This document shows positions 50,704-61,002 of a stretch of 64,000 bases of DNA, piece after piece; position 1 is the stretch's first letter; each line of letters begins with the position of its first letter. The stretch comes from Sandaracinaceae bacterium (GTDB lineage: Bacteria; Myxococcota_A; Polyangia; Polyangiales; Sandaracinaceae). The position numbers and the translations under genes are program-made. The notes under the pieces are model-generated. The model was not told the DNA's origin, searched no databases, and worked only from the letters and a program-made list of their open reading frames with translations. The stretch is from the NCBI GenBank assembly GCA_020633195.1, contig JACKEC010000019.1, forward strand, positions 186,001-250,000, given 5' to 3'.

Positions 50704-52241
50704 CGCGGCGCGCGCTACCGCTGCTCGCGATCACCGCCTGGCTGGTCGTGCTCGCGTCGCTCGCGTTCGCGCAGGACGGCGGCGTCGTGGACGCGGGCGC
50801 GGCGGTCGCCGAGGCGCCGAGCTCGCTGGCGGCGCACCGCGCGGCGGCGGGCGACGTGCCGATCTGGCAGCGGGGCGTGAGCCTCCTCGGGCTCGGGGTG
50901 ATGGTCGGCCTCGCCTGGGCGATGAGCGCCCACCGCGACCGCTTCCCCTGGCGGGTGGTGGGCTGGGGCGTGGGGCTGCAGCTCCTCTTCGGCGTGCTCG
51001 TGCTCAAGACCTCCGCCGGGCTCGCGCTCTTCTCCTTCCTCAACGACGTCGTCACGCAGCTCCTCCGCTTCACCGACGACGGCTCGCGCTTCCTCTTCGG
51101 CAACTACCTGGACAGCGAGTTCACCGTCGCGCTCAACGTCCTGCCGACGATCATCTTCTTCTCGTCGCTGATGAGCGTCCTCTACTACCTCGGCGTGATG
51201 CAGTGGCTGGTCCGCGGCGTCGCCTGGGTGATGCAACGCACCTTGCTCACGTCGGGCGCCGAGACCCTCAGCGCGGCCGCCAACATCTTCGTCGGCCAGA
51301 CCGAGGCGCCGCTCGTCGTGCGCCCGTTCGTCGAGAAGATGACGCGCTCCGAGCTGATGGCGGTGATGACCGGCGGCTTCGCGACCGTCGCGGGCGGCGT
51401 GCTCGCGGCCTACGTCGGCATGCTGCACGAGCACTTCCCCGACATCGCCGGCCACCTGATCGCGGCGAGCGTCATGAGCGCGCCGGCCGCGCTCGTGTGC
51501 GCCAAGGTCATGCTCCCCGAGACGGAGGTGCCCGAGACGCAGGGCACCCTCGAGATGCACGTCGAGCGCACGCACGCGAACGTGATCGACGCGGCCGCCG
51601 GCGGCGCCGCCGACGGGATGAAGCTCGCGCTCAACGTGGCCGCGATGCTCCTCGCCTTCCTCGCGCTCGTCGCGATGATCAACTACTGCGTCGAGCTCCC
51701 GACGCTCTGGCACAACCGCTCGGTGTGGGCCGACGTCCTCGCGGCGCTGCACCAGGCCGGCGCGCCGGTGCCCGAGGGCTGCGCGAGCCCGTCCGGCGCG
51801 GGCGCGTACCAGGCGTGCATCGACCAGGTCAACGCGGCCGCGACGGTGACGGGCGACTTCGTGTCGTGGACCCCGTGGACTCTTCAGCGCGTGCTCGGCT
51901 ACCTGTTCTGGCCGCTCGCGTTCGTGATGGGCGTGCCGATCGAGGACTGCTCGGCCGTCGCCTCGCTGCTCGGCGAGAAGCTCATCCTCAACGAGTTCGT
52001 CGCCTACGTGCACCTCGCCGGGCAGATGGGCGACGGCGGGATGAGCCAGCGCGCGATCGTGATCTCCACCTACGCGCTCTGCGGCTTCGCGAACCTCGGC
52101 TCGATCGCGATCCAGATCGGCGGCATCGGCGGCATCGCGCCCTCGCGCCGCGCCGACCTCGCCAAGCTCGGCTTCCGCGCGATGCTCGCGGGCACCCTCG
52201 CCGCCTTCATGACCGCCTGCGTCGCTGGCGTGCTGGTCTAA
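50700..52241 (+). CDS. nupC: NupC-family concentrative nucleoside transporter
   Basis: A 513-residue CNT transporter (Na+- or H+-driven nucleoside uptake). A signal-like N-terminus precedes NupC features: GLQLLFGVLVLKTSAGLALF, NYLDSEFTVALNVLPTIIFF, SLMSVLYYLGVMQWLVR, ANIFVGQTEAPLVVRPFV, GGFATVAGGVLAAYVGML, LNEFVAYVHLA, TYALCGFANLGSIAIQIGG. It has an unusually long insert with four Cys between helices. GTG start overlaps the ligase stop, so it is coupled to a lipid-activation gene without obvious reason. Confidence 0.93.
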   Translation: MTRRALPLLAITAWLVVLASLAFAQDGGVVDAGAAVAEAPSSLAAHRAAAGDVPIWQRGVSLLGLGVMVGLAWAMSAHRDRFPWRVVGWGVGLQLLFGVLVLKTSAGLALFSFLNDVVTQLLRFTDDGSRFLFGNYLDSEFTVALNVLPTIIFFSSLMSVLYYLGVMQWLVRGVAWVMQRTLLTSGAETLSAAANIFVGQTEAPLVVRPFVEKMTRSELMAVMTGGFATVAGGVLAAYVGMLHEHFPDIAGHLIAASVMSAPAALVCAKVMLPETEVPETQGTLEMHVERTHANVIDAAAGGAADGMKLALNVAAMLLAFLALVAMINYCVELPTLWHNRSVWADVLAALHQAGAPVPEGCASPSGAGAYQACIDQVNAAATVTGDFVSWTPWTLQRVLGYLFWPLAFVMGVPIEDCSAVASLLGEKLILNEFVAYVHLAGQMGDGGMSQRAIVISTYALCGFANLGSIAIQIGGIGGIAPSRRADLAKLGFRAMLAGTLAAFMTACVAGVLV

Positions 52242-52245
52242 GCGC

Positions 52246-53757
52246 TCACATCGCGAGCGCGAGGGCGACGGTGGTGCCGCGGCCGGGCGCGCTCGTCACG
52301 GTGAGGCGCCCGCCGTGCGCTTCGGCGACGCGCCGCGCGAACGCGAGCCCGAGCCCGGAGCCGCCGGCCTTGGTCGTGAAGAAGTCGTTGACCGCCTTCT
52401 CGAGCACGCGCGCGTCCATCCCGGGGCCGTCGTCGACGACCGACAGCAGCAGGCGCGGCCCCTCGACGCGCGCGCGCACCACGACGGTCCCGCCCGAGCT
52501 CTCGAGGGCCTCGAGCGCGTTGCGGACCAGGTTCTCGAGCGCCGTCGTCACCAGCTCCGCGTCGAGCGCGACCGTCCCGACGCGCTCGGCGTCCGCGGTG
52601 ATCGTCACCGCCTTGGACGACGCGGCCTCCGTGACGCGGGCGCCCTCGACCACCCGACCGACGAGCGCCGCGACGTCGGTGGGCTCGGGCTTGGGCTCCG
52701 CGCTCCCGAGCCGGCGGTACTCGTCGACCACCCGATCGAGCCGCTCGGTCTGCTCGAGGATCAGCTCGATGAACTCGCCCTGGTCTTCGAAGGAGCTGCC
52801 GCGGGCCCGCTCCTCCTCGAGGTACTGCGCGGCGCCGCGGATCGCCGCGAGCGGGTTGCGGATGTCGTGCGCCATCTGCGCGCTGAGCCGACCGAGCGTC
52901 GCGAGGTGCGCGGTGCGCTCGCGGATCTCCGTGTACGAGGACCAGACCGCGCGCGCCGCCGCGATGACGACGAGCAGGACGAGGAGCGTCGCGATCACGA
53001 GCGCCGTCGTCTGGCCGCCGAGCGCGCGGAACACGACGAGCTGCGCGAGGACCCCGAGCAGCCCGATCAGCGTCGCGGTGACGATCGAGGGGCCGAGCCC
53101 CCCGGAGACGAAGCGGGCGCGGAGCGCGAGCGCGGTGAGGAGGATCGCGCTGACGAGCATCCCCGGCCCCGCGAGGTGCGGGATCGCCGGCGCGCCGGCG
53201 AGCGACGCGAGGTCGCTCCCCGCGCCGCCGACGCCGACCGCGATGGTCGCGATGAAGAGCTGCGTGCGGAGCCGCTCCTCTCCGGCGCCGCCGCGCCAGT
53301 AGTGGCGGGCGAGCGCGTAGATCGCGAAGGAGAACGTCGGCACGATGCCCACGAGCATCAGCAGCGCCCAGTGATCGCCGCCCGGGAACGAGCTCCACGA
53401 GGCGACCACGAGCGGCGCGAGCGAGGCGATCGCGAGCCCGCCGAAGTAAGCATAGACCGCGATCTGCAGCGCTCGCGCGGAGCGCCGCGCGCCCACGAAC
53501 GTCAGCACGAGGTGGAACAGGAGCGGGCCCGCCATCGACGCGGCCGACGCCTCGAGCCACTCGAAGAGGTCGCGCTCGGTGAGGTTGCCGAGGATCTCGA
53601 AGCCGAGGTACGCGAACAGGTCCGCGCAGAGCAGCGCCGTCGGCAGCGCCAGCGAGCTCTCGCGCTGACCCCGCACCGCCGTCAGCACCGAGAGCCCCAG
53701 GAAGACGGCGCTGGCGGTGATCGAGACGACCAGCTCGACGTAGTCCCAGGGCTCCAC
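52246..53757 (-). CDS. membrane sensor histidine kinase, NtrB-like
   Basis: A 503-residue kinase. Seven to nine helices fill residues 1-255 (7TM-like sensor: VELVVSITASAVFLGLSVLT, AGPLLFHLVLTFVG, VAYAYFGGLAIASLAPL). The dimerisation/H box is LGRLSAQMAHDIRNPLAAIR with His near 296, typical of NtrB/AtoS kinases paired with sigma-54 activators. N box NLVRNALEAL, G1 DDGPGMD, G2 GSGLGLAF are intact. GTG at 53757. It is divergent from the NtrC-type regulator 52 bp away, its likely partner. Confidence 0.92.
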   Translation of the reverse strand: MEPWDYVELVVSITASAVFLGLSVLTAVRGQRESSLALPTALLCADLFAYLGFEILGNLTERDLFEWLEASAASMAGPLLFHLVLTFVGARRSARALQIAVYAYFGGLAIASLAPLVVASWSSFPGGDHWALLMLVGIVPTFSFAIYALARHYWRGGAGEERLRTQLFIATIAVGVGGAGSDLASLAGAPAIPHLAGPGMLVSAILLTALALRARFVSGGLGPSIVTATLIGLLGVLAQLVVFRALGGQTTALVIATLLVLLVVIAAARAVWSSYTEIRERTAHLATLGRLSAQMAHDIRNPLAAIRGAAQYLEEERARGSSFEDQGEFIELILEQTERLDRVVDEYRRLGSAEPKPEPTDVAALVGRVVEGARVTEAASSKAVTITADAERVGTVALDAELVTTALENLVRNALEALESSGGTVVVRARVEGPRLLLSVVDDGPGMDARVLEKAVNDFFTTKAGGSGLGLAFARRVAEAHGGRLTVTSAPGRGTTVALALAM

Positions 53758-53809
53758 GTTGCCGAAACCCTCGCTTGTGTCCCCCGCGCGTGGAAAGGAC
53801 AATCGCGCC

Positions 53810-55192
<1,383 letters not shown>

Positions 55193-55267
55193 GGGGGCTC
55201 ACGTCGGGCGCCCGTAAGGTGCGTGCAAGTGGCTCGCCGCCGGGGCCTGTTCTAGGCTGTGCGAGCG

Positions 55268-56686
55268 ATGCGCGCACGCTTCACTCTTTACGCTCTCCTC
55301 ACGCTCTCCTTGGCGGCCGTCGGCTGTGGTCGCTCCCTCCTGTCCACGGGCCTCACGCCCGGCATGGACGGAGGCATCACGCCGATCCCCGACAGCACGG
55401 TCGTCTTGCCCGACGCGCCGCCCGACTTCTGCGGCAACGGCCTTTGCGGGCTCGCGGAGACGTGCGACTCGTGCCCGTCCGACTGCGGCTCGTGTGGCGG
55501 CTGCGGCGACGGAGTCTGCGCGCCCGACGAGGACTGCACGATCTGTCCGACGGACTGCGGCCTCTGCGAGACCTGCCCGGACGGCGTGTGCGCGATGGAC
55601 GAGTCGTGCCGGAGCTGCCCCGACGACTGCGGGCGCTGCGAGACCTGCGGCGACGGCATGTGCGACTCGGGAGAGGACTGCTTCAGCTGCCCGACCGACT
55701 GCGGCAGCTGCGTGCGCTGCGGCGACGGCGACTGCTCGCCGGGTGAGACCTGCTCGAGCTGCCCGACCGACTGCGGGCGCTGCGAGACCTGCGGCGACGG
55801 CACCTGCAACGGCGCGGAGGACTGCTCGAGCTGCCCGGCCGACTGCGGCCGCTGCCGGTTCTGCGGTGACGAGACCTGCCAGCGCACCGAGCGCTGCGAC
55901 ACCTGCCCCGAGGACTGCGGCCTCTGCATCACCTGCGGCGACGGGATGTGCAACGGCGCCGAGGACTGCTCGACCTGCCCGCGCGACTGCGGGCTCTGCG
56001 AGCGCTGCGGCGACGGGATGTGCTCCGACTCCGAGAGCTGCGCCTCGTGCCCCGCCGACTGCGGCGTGTGCACGCGATGCGGCGACGGCTTCTGCCAGGC
56101 GGATCAGGGCGAGGACTGCCTCACCTGCGCGCCCGACTGCGACGACTGCCCGCGCTGCGGCGATGGGACCTGCTCGCCGGAGATCTCCGAGACGTGCTTC
56201 ACCTGCGAGGACGACTGCGGTCGCTGCCCGAGCTGCGGTGACGGGCGCTGCCGCGGCGCGGAGAACTGCGCGAGCTGCAACATCGACTGCGGCGTGTGCT
56301 CGGTCTGCGGCAACATGCGCTGCGAGTCGGCCGGCGGCTTCGAGGACTGCATCAACTGCCCGGCGGACTGCGGCGCCTGCGCGCTCCGCTCGTGCGGCGA
56401 GAGCCTGAGCTGCGTGTTCGGCTGCATCGACTTCGGCGGCGGCGGCGGCCCCCCCGGCCCCGGTGGCGGCGTCCCCGGCTTCGACTTCGCCTGCCTGATC
56501 GACTGCTTCGCGCTGACCTGCACGGACTCGCGGTCGTACCTGAACAACGTCATCAACTGCGCGACCGGCGCCTTCCTCGGCGGCGCCTGTTCGGGCGGCG
56601 GCGGTGGCGGCGGCGGCCTGGCGTGCGTGATGCGCGAGTGCTCGGGCGAGATCACCGCCTGCCTCGGCGATCCCGGCTGCGGCTGA
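55268..56686 (+). CDS. lipoprotein with 13 Cys-rich repeats
   Basis: A 472-residue lipoprotein (lipobox LAAVGC). From ~45 to 370 there are 13 tandem repeats of ~24 residues with the pattern CGDGxCxxxExCxxCPxDCGxC, six Cys each. The last repeats (10, 11 and 13) carry 2-residue insertions. The C-terminal ~110 residues are Gly-rich with eight more Cys (DFACLIDCFALTC, CVMRECSGE). The repeats should fold as disulfide knots on the cell surface. The same repeat recurs at 60.7 kb and once at 47.8 kb. Confidence 0.88.
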   Translation: MRARFTLYALLTLSLAAVGCGRSLLSTGLTPGMDGGITPIPDSTVVLPDAPPDFCGNGLCGLAETCDSCPSDCGSCGGCGDGVCAPDEDCTICPTDCGLCETCPDGVCAMDESCRSCPDDCGRCETCGDGMCDSGEDCFSCPTDCGSCVRCGDGDCSPGETCSSCPTDCGRCETCGDGTCNGAEDCSSCPADCGRCRFCGDETCQRTERCDTCPEDCGLCITCGDGMCNGAEDCSTCPRDCGLCERCGDGMCSDSESCASCPADCGVCTRCGDGFCQADQGEDCLTCAPDCDDCPRCGDGTCSPEISETCFTCEDDCGRCPSCGDGRCRGAENCASCNIDCGVCSVCGNMRCESAGGFEDCINCPADCGACALRSCGESLSCVFGCIDFGGGGGPPGPGGGVPGFDFACLIDCFALTCTDSRSYLNNVINCATGAFLGGACSGGGGGGGGLACVMRECSGEITACLGDPGCG

Positions 56687-56725
56687 AGTCGCTCCGCGGA
56701 GTGAGGGCCTGACGCAACTTCCGGG

Positions 56726-56769
56726 TTGACGCGGGTCCACCCCGGGGTTAGGGAATGAACGTTCATTCC
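56726..56769 (+). promoter_or_regulatory. promoter and palindromic operator of the TetR gene
   Basis: TTGACG (56726-56731), 17 bp, TAGGGA (56749-56754) resemble a sigma-70 promoter. The perfect palindrome GGAATGAACGTTCATTCC (56752-56769) overlaps the -10 end and the annotated ATG, as expected for an autorepressed TetR gene. Confidence 0.7.
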
Positions 56770-57360
56770 ATGCCCACCGCGAACCCGACCACCGATGAGG
56801 GCGCCTCCAAGAAGGAGCGCATCCTCGACGCCGCCCTCGGCCTCTTCGCCGAGCGGGGCTACCACGGCACCGCGGTGCCGCTGGTGGCCGAGGCGGCCGG
56901 GGTGGGCGCGGGCACCATCTACCGGTACTTCGAGGGCAAGCAGGGCCTCGTCAACGAGCTCTTCCGCCGCGAGAAGCGTGCGGTCACCAACCACGTGCTC
57001 GGGAGCTTCCCCTTCTCCGAGCCGCCCCGGTCCCAGTTCCACTACTTCTTCGGCCGGATCGTGGAGTGGGCTCGGACCCAGCCGCAGTCCTTCCAGTTCC
57101 TCGAGCACCACCACCACGGGCCGTACCTCGACGAGGACAGCCTCGCCCTCGAGCGCGAGGTCACCGAGTACGCCCTCAACTACGTGCGCATGCTCAAGAC
57201 CACGGGCATCGCCCGCGACGCCGACGACCACCTCTTCCTCGTCGTCGTGTGGGGCACCATCGTCCGCATGATGCGCGAGGCCTGGAACGGCAGCCTGGAG
57301 CTGACCGACGCCTTCCTGGCCCAGGCCGAAGAGGCCTGCTGGGAGGCCATCAAGGCCTGA
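56755..57360 (+). CDS. TetR-family repressor
   Basis: A 201-residue regulator. HTH at ~22-65: KKERILDAALGLFAERGYHG, TAVPLVAEAAGVGAGTIYRY, FEGKQGLVNELF. The ligand domain is like those of the TetR_C group with a His-rich EHHHHGPYLDE loop. The ATG at 56755 lies inside the operator; ATG at 56770 (MPTANPTT) is equally likely and would be required if transcription starts within the palindrome. It probably represses itself and the SDR gene downstream. Confidence 0.9.
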   Translation: MNVHSMPTANPTTDEGASKKERILDAALGLFAERGYHGTAVPLVAEAAGVGAGTIYRYFEGKQGLVNELFRREKRAVTNHVLGSFPFSEPPRSQFHYFFGRIVEWARTQPQSFQFLEHHHHGPYLDEDSLALEREVTEYALNYVRMLKTTGIARDADDHLFLVVVWGTIVRMMREAWNGSLELTDAFLAQAEEACWEAIKA

Positions 57361-57414
57361 GGCGCCCTCTCCCCCCTTGCGGCAGGCGAGGGCCTGCCCG
57401 ATGTACCCGTGCTC

Positions 57415-57432
57415 GGAATGAATGTTCATTCC
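57415..57432 (+). promoter_or_regulatory. second copy of the TetR operator
   Basis: GGAATGAATGTTCATTCC differs from the first palindrome at one base (one of 18), lying 40 bp upstream of the SDR start. Confidence 0.75.
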
Positions 57433-57471
57433 ACACGCTAGCCACCGACCCCTACCGGAGACACGAAGACC

Positions 57472-58335
57472 ATGAGCCAGACCATCCTCATCACCGGCGC
57501 CACCTCGGGCATCGGCCGCGACACCGCCCTCTACCTCGCGAGCCGCGGTCACCGCGTGATCGGCACCGGGCGGAACGAGCGGGCGTTGGCCGAGCTGCGC
57601 GACGCTGGCGTACACGCGCTCCGGATGGACGTGACCGACGACGCCTCGATCGCCAGCGCCGCGGCGCAGGTCGACGCGATCACCGACGGTTACGGCCTCG
57701 ACGTGCTCGTGAACAACGCCGGCTACGGCCTCTTCGGCCCGCTCGAGATGCTCTCCGACCGCGACGTGCGCGCGCAGTTCGACACCAACGTGTTCGGGCT
57801 CCTCGCGGTCACGCGCACGTTCCTGCCGCAGATGCGCGAGCGCGGCGCCGGCAAGATCATCAACGTCAGCTCGGTCGGCGGCCGGCTCACGCTGCCGCTC
57901 GGCGGCGCCTACAACGCCACGAAGTACGCGGTCGAGTCGATGAGCGACGCGCTGCGCATGGAGGTGAAGCAGTTCGGCGTGAGCGTCGTGCTCATCGAGC
58001 CGGGCTACATCAAGACCAACTTCGCCAGCACCACCGTCGGGCTCCTCAAGGACTACTCGGCGGAGGGCTCGCCGTACGCGAACGCGCTCGCGATGGCCGA
58101 CGACGCGGAGTCCAAGCTCGACCGCTTCGCCGCCTCCCCCCGCTCGGTCGCCAAGGCCATCGAGCGCGCCGTCGTCTCGCGCCGCCCGCGCGCGCGCTAC
58201 GTCGCGCCCTGGATCAACGGCTTCGGCCCGTGGCTCACGTACCTGCTCCCGACGAGCCTGATCGACTGGTTCTTCGCCCGCGCCGCCGGCCTGCGCCCGG
58301 CCTCCACGGTGAAGGCGCTGCCCGCTGGCGCTTGA
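57472..58335 (+). CDS. short-chain dehydrogenase/reductase
   Basis: A 287-residue classical SDR. Cofactor motif TGATSGIG (8-15), GTGRNERAL suggesting NADP, NNAGYG, catalytic Ser in NVSSVGG, and YNATK with the Tyr and Lys of the active site. LIEPGYIKTNF follows. The C-terminal part resembles fatty-acid/retinol-type reductases with a membrane-associating helix. ATG start with CGGAGA upstream. Control by the TetR protein through the shared palindrome is an inference. Confidence 0.93.
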   Translation: MSQTILITGATSGIGRDTALYLASRGHRVIGTGRNERALAELRDAGVHALRMDVTDDASIASAAAQVDAITDGYGLDVLVNNAGYGLFGPLEMLSDRDVRAQFDTNVFGLLAVTRTFLPQMRERGAGKIINVSSVGGRLTLPLGGAYNATKYAVESMSDALRMEVKQFGVSVVLIEPGYIKTNFASTTVGLLKDYSAEGSPYANALAMADDAESKLDRFAASPRSVAKAIERAVVSRRPRARYVAPWINGFGPWLTYLLPTSLIDWFFARAAGLRPASTVKALPAGA

Positions 58336-58361
58336 GCGCTTCACGGAGTCCAGCTCAGGGC

Positions 58362-58529
58362 CGTGGAATTTCGCGCAAAGAACGCAAAGGGGGCAAAGAG
58401 GGTTTCTTTATCGAGGGGCGGTCTCGGCCGTCTGAGGGCCGTCGAGGCAGGCACGGGTTCGGGCAGCGACCCTTCGACCGATCCCTTGGCGTCTAAGCGT
58501 CTTCGCGACCTCGGCGTTGAAATTCCACG
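58362..58529. mobile_element. 168 bp MITE-like repeat
   Basis: The ends are 11 bp perfect inverted repeats (CGTGGAATTTC at 58362-58372 and its complement at 58519-58529). The left end continues GCGCAAAGAACGCAAAGGGG, like the 11.34 kb cassette, and the right end GTCTTCGCGACCTCGGCG. It contains no gene. It appears to be a deletion derivative of the GxxExxY cassette. Confidence 0.65.
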
Positions 58530-58595
58530 ACCGCGACACGAGCAGGAGCGCGCGACGTAACCTGGATTAACCGGCGCCCGTACGTAGCTGGCCCG

Positions 58596-59585
58596 ATGTT
58601 GGGTTACGTGCCGCTTCGCTTCGCTCCGCTGTCGCTGATGTTCATCGCCTCGCTCACCGGCTGCGGCGCCAAGACGGGCTTGCTCGTCGAGCGCTGCGGC
58701 GACGCGGGGGCGCGGAGCTGCCCGCACGCGTGCGGGTCGGGGACGCAGCTCTGCGAGGGCGGCTTCTGGGGCGAGTGCGTGCCCGACGTGGTCGAGCGCG
58801 AGTGCCGGGACGCGTGCGGCGTCGGCGCGCAGACGTGCACCGAGGCGGGCTGGACCGCGTGCGTCATCCCCGTGATCACGCGGCCCTGCGAGCGCTCGTG
58901 CGGCGAGGGCATCGAGACCTGCCGCGGCGGGACCTGGAGCGAGTGCAGCTACCCGAACCCGGTCCCCCCCGCGCTCGCCGTGCGCGTGCGCGACTTCCAC
59001 GAGAGCCACCCCGACTTCGAGCGCTTCAACCAGGGGACCGACCGCGGGATCGTGGAGGCGACGCTCGGCGCCGATGACGTGCCGGTCTACGCGGGCGAGT
59101 CCCGCACCACCTCGGGGCGCGAGGCCTTCGACCAATGGTACCGCGACGTTCCCGAGGTGAACGTGGGGCTCCCCATCGAGCTCATCCTCGCGCCCGCGGG
59201 CGGGCCCGACGACTCGCTGTTCGTGTTCGACGACGAGTCGTTCTTCCCGATCGACGACCTCGGGTTCGGCAACGAGGGCAACGAGCACAACTTCCACTTC
59301 ACCCTCGCGGCCGCGACCGAGTTCGTCTACGAGGGCGGCGAGACGTTCCTCTTCCGCGGCGACGACGACGTCTTCGTCTTCATCAACCGGCAGCTCGTGA
59401 TCGATCTGGGCGGCGTGCACCGGCGGCAAGAGCAGGACGTGGATCTCGACCGGGAGCGCGAGCGCCTCGGCCTCGAGCTCGGCGGGCGCTACCCGCTGCA
59501 CCTCTTCTTCGCGGAGCGGCACACGTTCGACTCCTCGTTCCGGATCGAGACCACGCTCTCCGATCCGGTGATCCGCTGCGACTAG
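58596..59585 (+). CDS. fibro-slime domain lipoprotein
   Basis: A 329-residue lipoprotein (FIASLTGCGAK lipobox). Three CxxxCGxGxQxC-like modules (SCPHACGSGTQLCEGGFW, CRDACGVGAQTCTEAGW, CERSCGEGIETCRGGTW) precede a fibro-slime/PA14-like domain: RVRDFHESHPDFERF, TTSGREAFDQWYRDV, HNFHFTLAAATEFVYEGGE, FLFRGDDDVFVFINRQLVID, LGGVH. Such domains occur in cellulosome-related and slime proteins and bind Ca2+ or carbohydrate. ATG start. Confidence 0.86.
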   Translation: MLGYVPLRFAPLSLMFIASLTGCGAKTGLLVERCGDAGARSCPHACGSGTQLCEGGFWGECVPDVVERECRDACGVGAQTCTEAGWTACVIPVITRPCERSCGEGIETCRGGTWSECSYPNPVPPALAVRVRDFHESHPDFERFNQGTDRGIVEATLGADDVPVYAGESRTTSGREAFDQWYRDVPEVNVGLPIELILAPAGGPDDSLFVFDDESFFPIDDLGFGNEGNEHNFHFTLAAATEFVYEGGETFLFRGDDDVFVFINRQLVIDLGGVHRRQEQDVDLDRERERLGLELGGRYPLHLFFAERHTFDSSFRIETTLSDPVIRCD

Positions 59586-59610
59586 CCTCGGCGGTCTATC
59601 CTCACGGGGC

Positions 59611-60705
59611 GTGGATCCTTGCACCCGCCGAACCGCCGCTCGCCTCGCGCTCGTCGTCGTGAGCACGGTCGTGGCAGTGGCCGGCGCGGAGGGCGTGTAC
59701 CGCGCGTTCCTCGCGCCAGACGGCGGTGCCGGCGGCGACGACGCCTGGTACCAGCGCTACCGCCACATGAACGAGACGATCTACATGCGCTCCGAGATCG
59801 AGGGCCTCGTCTACGAGCCTCGGCCCGAGAGCGTCGTGGAGATGGAGTACGGCGTCGCCGGCTTCGACGCCGAGCGGCGGCGGTGGGACGGCGCGCCCGC
59901 GGAGCCGCCTCGCGACCGGACGCGCGTCGCGCTCGTCGGCGACTCGCTCGCGTGGAGCGAGATGGTCTCGGTGTCGGACTCGCTCGCGGCCCACCTCGAG
60001 GACCGCCTCGGCGCGGAGGCGTACGAGGTCTCGAACTTCGGCGTCAGCGGCTACGACACGCGCGAGGAGGCGATCTACTACGAGCACCGCGTCCGGCCGC
60101 ACCACCCCGCGATCGTGGTCGTCGTCTACTGCCTCAACGATCTGTTCATGGCGAGCGGCCCCTACGGGCGCTTCGCCACCGACGAGGAGCGCGCGCTCAA
60201 GGACGAGCAGGACCGCATGTTCGACTCGGTCGCGCGGGTCCGCCGCGAGACGCTCGACGGGGTCGCGCAGACCGAGGAGCGCGAGGCGACCTTCAAGCTG
60301 GTCGCGCACCTCGCCGCGCTCTACCGCCGCGCGACCTTCGACGATCACTACGTCGACGAGTACACGATCGCGGCGGCGGACCCCGCGCGGCTCGAGCGGA
60401 TGCGCGCGTCGCTGTCGCGGCTCGGCGCGGCCATCCGAGCCGACGGCGCGGTCCCCGTGCTGATCGTGTCGCCGATCCTCGAGTCGTGGCGCCGCTACCA
60501 CTGGACCTCGATCCACGAGGCGGTCCGCGAGGCCGGGGAAGCGGCGGGCTTCTCGGTGCACGACCCCCTCGACGAGTGGCGCGACACGGAGCAGTTCGAG
60601 GACCTGCGTTCGCCCGGCGACAACCTCCACTACGGCCCGCAGGGGAACCGGACGCTCGCCCGCTTCGTCGCGCACGCCGTCCACGCCGCGACGGAGCTAC
60701 CCTGA
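59611..60705 (+). CDS. membrane-anchored SGNH/GDSL-type hydrolase-like protein
   Basis: A 364-residue protein, GTG start, with one N-terminal helix (ALVVVSTVVAVAGAEGVYRA). SGNH blocks: I ALVGDSLAWSE (nucleophile Ser), II SNFGVSGYDT, III VYCLNDLFM (Asn), V SPGDNLHYGPQGN (Asp and His). It may be an O-acetyl esterase acting on glycans (inference). A second, related gene lies at 61.0 kb on the other strand. Confidence 0.82.
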   Translation: MDPCTRRTAARLALVVVSTVVAVAGAEGVYRAFLAPDGGAGGDDAWYQRYRHMNETIYMRSEIEGLVYEPRPESVVEMEYGVAGFDAERRRWDGAPAEPPRDRTRVALVGDSLAWSEMVSVSDSLAAHLEDRLGAEAYEVSNFGVSGYDTREEAIYYEHRVRPHHPAIVVVVYCLNDLFMASGPYGRFATDEERALKDEQDRMFDSVARVRRETLDGVAQTEEREATFKLVAHLAALYRRATFDDHYVDEYTIAAADPARLERMRASLSRLGAAIRADGAVPVLIVSPILESWRRYHWTSIHEAVREAGEAAGFSVHDPLDEWRDTEQFEDLRSPGDNLHYGPQGNRTLARFVAHAVHAATELP

Positions 60706-60719
60706 CGCCGGAGGTCTCG

Positions 60720-60992
60720 ATGAAGCAGGGCATGATCGCAACGTTCTTCGCCGCCGCGCTCGCGTTCGGCTTCGGCATGAGCCAGGCGCCCGCCGCCGCG
60801 TCGCCGGTCGCGCCAGCTCCGTCGCTGGCCGCGCCCGCCGCCGACGAGCTCCAAGGCAGCTGCGGCGACTACCAGTGCCAGCCGCCCGAGGACTGCCACT
60901 CGTGCCCGCAGGACTGCGGCGACTGCTGCGGCAACTACCGCTGCGAGCCGCCCGAGGACTGCAACTCGTGCCCCCAAGACTGCCGCTGCTGA
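60720..60992 (+). CDS. small secreted protein with two Cys repeats
   Basis: A 90-residue protein: signal peptide (MIATFFAAALAFGFGMSQAP), an Ala/Pro linker, then two repeats CGDYQCQPPEDCHSCPQDC and CGNYRCEPPEDCNSCPQDC of the type present 13 times in the 55.3 kb lipoprotein. Start ATG with GGAGG 5 bases upstream. It is 14 bp behind the SGNH gene, likely one operon. Confidence 0.82.
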   Translation: MKQGMIATFFAAALAFGFGMSQAPAAASPVAPAPSLAAPAADELQGSCGDYQCQPPEDCHSCPQDCGDCCGNYRCEPPEDCNSCPQDCRC

Positions 60993-61002
60993 GCTCGGCG
61001 CG

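Noticed and set aside
55438..56390. Tandem ~72 bp periodicity considered as a CRISPR-like or satellite repeat
   Set aside because: The repeat is protein-level (six Cys per unit), in frame, with divergent DNA between units and no spacers.
57380..57400. GGCAGGC/GCCTGCC hairpin behind the TetR gene as terminator
   Set aside because: Only 7 bp and no T-tract; too weak to call.
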